Of a stretch of 16,361 nucleotides of DNA, positions 16,201 through 16,361 are shown piece after piece. The stretch's first letter is position 1. Each line of letters opens with the position of its first letter. The position numbers were made by a program, and so were the translations under genes. Origin of the DNA: Acholeplasmataceae bacterium UBA6235 (lineage in GTDB: Bacteria; Bacillota_I; Bacilli_A; Acholeplasmatales; UBA5453); contig DJWH01000104.1 in the NCBI GenBank assembly GCA_002441525.1, positions 14,004 through 30,364 on the forward strand, written 5' to 3'. The notes under the pieces were generated by a model. The model saw nothing but the letters and a program-made list of their open reading frames with translations, ran no database searches and was not told the origin of the DNA.

Positions 16201-16361
16201 TCATTGACATTTTCACGACGCCAATCCTCTAGGGATAAATTATTCGGATTATTGGCAGAATAAGTGGTTGAATCGGCTGAGGTTGGTGTGCCTGAATAAG
16301 GATAAAAATAGTCGTCATAATGAATACCATCAATATCATACAAGTCCATGATTTCATCGAC
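13269..16361 (-). CDS. Surface-anchored tandem family-10-like glycosidase (GHL10/DUF187), N-terminus outside window
   Basis: 1030 residues visible; reading is open at the right edge and begins inside a catalytic domain. Order: second half of a GHL10 domain (about 15730-16361); four Ig/FN3-like repeats of about 80 residues (about 14705-15715); a complete second GHL10 domain (about 13490-14640, starting EVRAVWVATVSNIDVP); an acidic Pro-rich linker with a Cys pair (ICDSDETLIDGKC); then a hydrophobic helix and basic tail (FFAIKKKP). Both GHL10 copies carry DGIHxDDYFY, DWRRxNV, GISPFGIWK and PQxYWQF. The second also shows FQVRPMNDAFYY and HAWLNPYR, as in the YngK-type family. GHL10 enzymes are predicted glycoside hydrolases with a TIM-barrel; few have a known substrate. 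The protein would sit on the outer face of the membrane. The first Met visible, at 16349, is internal: the in-frame residues before it (VDEI) align with the second copy. It heads, or lies early in, the coupled operon. Confidence 0.93.
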   Translation of the reverse strand, partial: VDEIMDLYDIDGIHYDDYFYPYSGTPTSADSTTYSANNPNNLSLEDWRRENVNDAVRMTFDAVEAHNLANGKNIRFGISPFGIWKNGGEGSDTNGMQSYYAQFADSRRWVKEGWVHYINPQVYWQFTTTAAPYANVVDWWVEQVRGTGVDLVIGHSISAAQNWSSTEIQNQLLHNAQYPEIIGSAFYSAAYLNTTNVTNVVNNLWTTMPFGTLAESNVASPVVTFTGTKQGDEYRTNVTMSITSSDPIYYRVDYGDWVLYTTPVTFTTQGTYAIHVKAVNASNEESLIQGHTLIINKINTDVPVITPTGDKSGNDYLPGVSVSINANSSNPVWVAVNFGSVGPWVLYTEPLVLTNPGNYFIQTKTISSEGAESPVQTLSLKVVVPCYALPTALFAGTGSNDFYQSAVMTLNGVTNLQYNINGGTWTDYSAPVTFDQEDDYVIGYRNNDGCKTATYKTIVIDQTLPNDPAIDITGTKEGLYYITEVTAALSVEDDSTIYYRLHDGSNWTSWQVYVDPFEFYLNNLYTLEYYAIDEALNVSETLTERFRMQLPPVEDNLYVIRDGEPVNYYQTNTPIELPTTWSEKDKEVRAVWVATVSNIDVPMMTTEAAYKAQLIAIIERVKAVHMNTIFFQVRPMNDAFYYSEFAPMSRYINGTEGFDPGFDVLAFMVEEGHKRGIEIHAWLNPYRVSTGTDDKMTQLNALHEDNFARKNPNLVIADSQGKLILNPGEPAVRNYLNQVVNELVTKYAIDGIHFDDYFYSYSGMNNAQDAETFLSNNPNGLSLADWRRNNVDQMVEMVFDTVEAENIAKQKNMKFGISPFGIWKSGGDGSNTSSGALQSYSAQFADSKKWVEEGWVHYIMPQLYWQFDHSAAPYADLVDWWAEITENAGVDLIIGHGFYRYAETSNNWTNENEFLEQLRYASQYPSVKGHALFSFKTLNSTDPEVVQALERMDNYYWTTDVQTHWYKAPVDPVDPEPEDPICDSDETLIDGKCVAQSEPLSEDQMVLIGASVIGTLAIGVVIFFAIKKKP
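13490..14150 (-). repeat. Second copy of duplicated GHL10 segment
   Basis: This protein-level repeat aligns with the copy at 15730-16361 over its whole length, from VTKYAIDGIHFDDYF to the end of the domain. By eye well over half of the residues are identical in the best stretch. Matching motifs include WRRNNV/WRRENV, GISPFGIWKS/GISPFGIWKN and GWVHYIMPQLYWQF/GWVHYINPQVYWQF. Confidence 0.85.
14705..15715 (-). repeat. Four Ig/FN3-like repeats between the GHL10 domains
   Basis: Four tandem units of about 80 residues share a TGTKxGxxY-like opening, a YYRVDYGxWVLYT-like centre and a GTYxIxVKAV-like end. Unit borders are near 15715, 15470, 15215, 14975 and 14705. The third unit is the most diverged and carries two cysteines (VVPCYALP, NDGCKTAT). 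Such units usually act as spacers or weak carbohydrate binders. Confidence 0.75.
15730..16361 (-). repeat. First copy of duplicated GHL10 segment (cut by window)
   Basis: C-terminal half of the first GHL10 domain, which matches 13490-14150. It keeps DGIHYDDYFYPYSG, GISPFGIWKN and NPQVYWQF, so it does not look degraded. Its N-terminal half lies beyond the window. Confidence 0.85.

Noticed and set aside
16349..16361. Gene start at the ATG of 16349 for the GHL10 protein
   Set aside because: The frame is open to the window edge, and the residues around it align with the interior of the second GHL10 domain, so the true start is outside.
1..16361. CRISPR array, tRNA/rRNA, transposase or phage genes
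   Set aside because: No spaced direct repeats of CRISPR size, no cloverleaf-like or rRNA-like sequence and no transposase or phage motifs were seen on either strand.

Overview
The window is a gene-dense stretch of bacterial DNA with every recognisable gene on the minus strand. Transcription therefore runs from the right end (16361) towards the left end (1). The sequence looks like a low- to moderate-GC Gram-positive-type (Bacillota) genome. Evidence for this is AGGAGG-type ribosome binding sites, lipoprotein signal peptides with a Cys at residue 20, a consensus sigma-A promoter, a CcpA-type cre box, C-terminal membrane-anchored surface proteins and no outer-membrane functions. TGA is used as a stop and Trp is encoded by TGG, so this is not a Mycoplasma-code genome. 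An Acholeplasma/Izemoplasma-like or other deep Bacilli lineage is possible but is only inference.

Right part (9002-16361): three translationally coupled genes, joined by ATGA stop/start overlaps. In order of transcription they are (1) a surface-anchored protein with two family-10-like glycosidase (GHL10/DUF187) domains separated by four Ig/FN3-like repeats, cut by the window edge at its N-terminus; (2) a serine hydrolase of the beta-lactamase/S12 fold, of the type found in muropeptide-recycling clusters, without a signal peptide; and (3) a large lipoprotein with Big_2 Ig-like domains, a parallel beta-helix, more Big_2 domains and a C-terminal zinc N-acetylmuramoyl-L-alanine amidase. Together they suggest breakdown and salvage of peptidoglycan or other cell-envelope glycans.

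Middle part (6395-8930): a monocistronic unit for an 803-residue secreted protein with a C-terminal membrane anchor and one perfect EF-hand/dockerin-like calcium loop. It has a near-consensus promoter whose -35 is overlapped by a perfect cre-type box, and a strong intrinsic terminator.

Left part (1-6390): an ABC sugar-uptake operon of the CUT1 (oligosaccharide) type. It encodes a lipoprotein solute-binding protein with an N-terminal Ig-like domain, a very unusual 968-residue membrane-anchored solute-binding protein preceded by two carbohydrate-binding-like beta-sandwich domains, and two permeases, the second cut by the window edge. No ATPase gene is visible. The promoter region has a good -10, a poor -35, phased direct repeats upstream and a perfect 16-bp palindrome downstream. 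It looks like a tightly controlled, activator- and repressor-responsive promoter.

As a whole the window reads as an extracellular polymer degradation and uptake locus under carbon control. The substrate is not determined by the sequence. No RNA genes, CRISPR arrays, insertion sequences or phage genes were seen, and no gene-free stretch exceeds about 210 bases.
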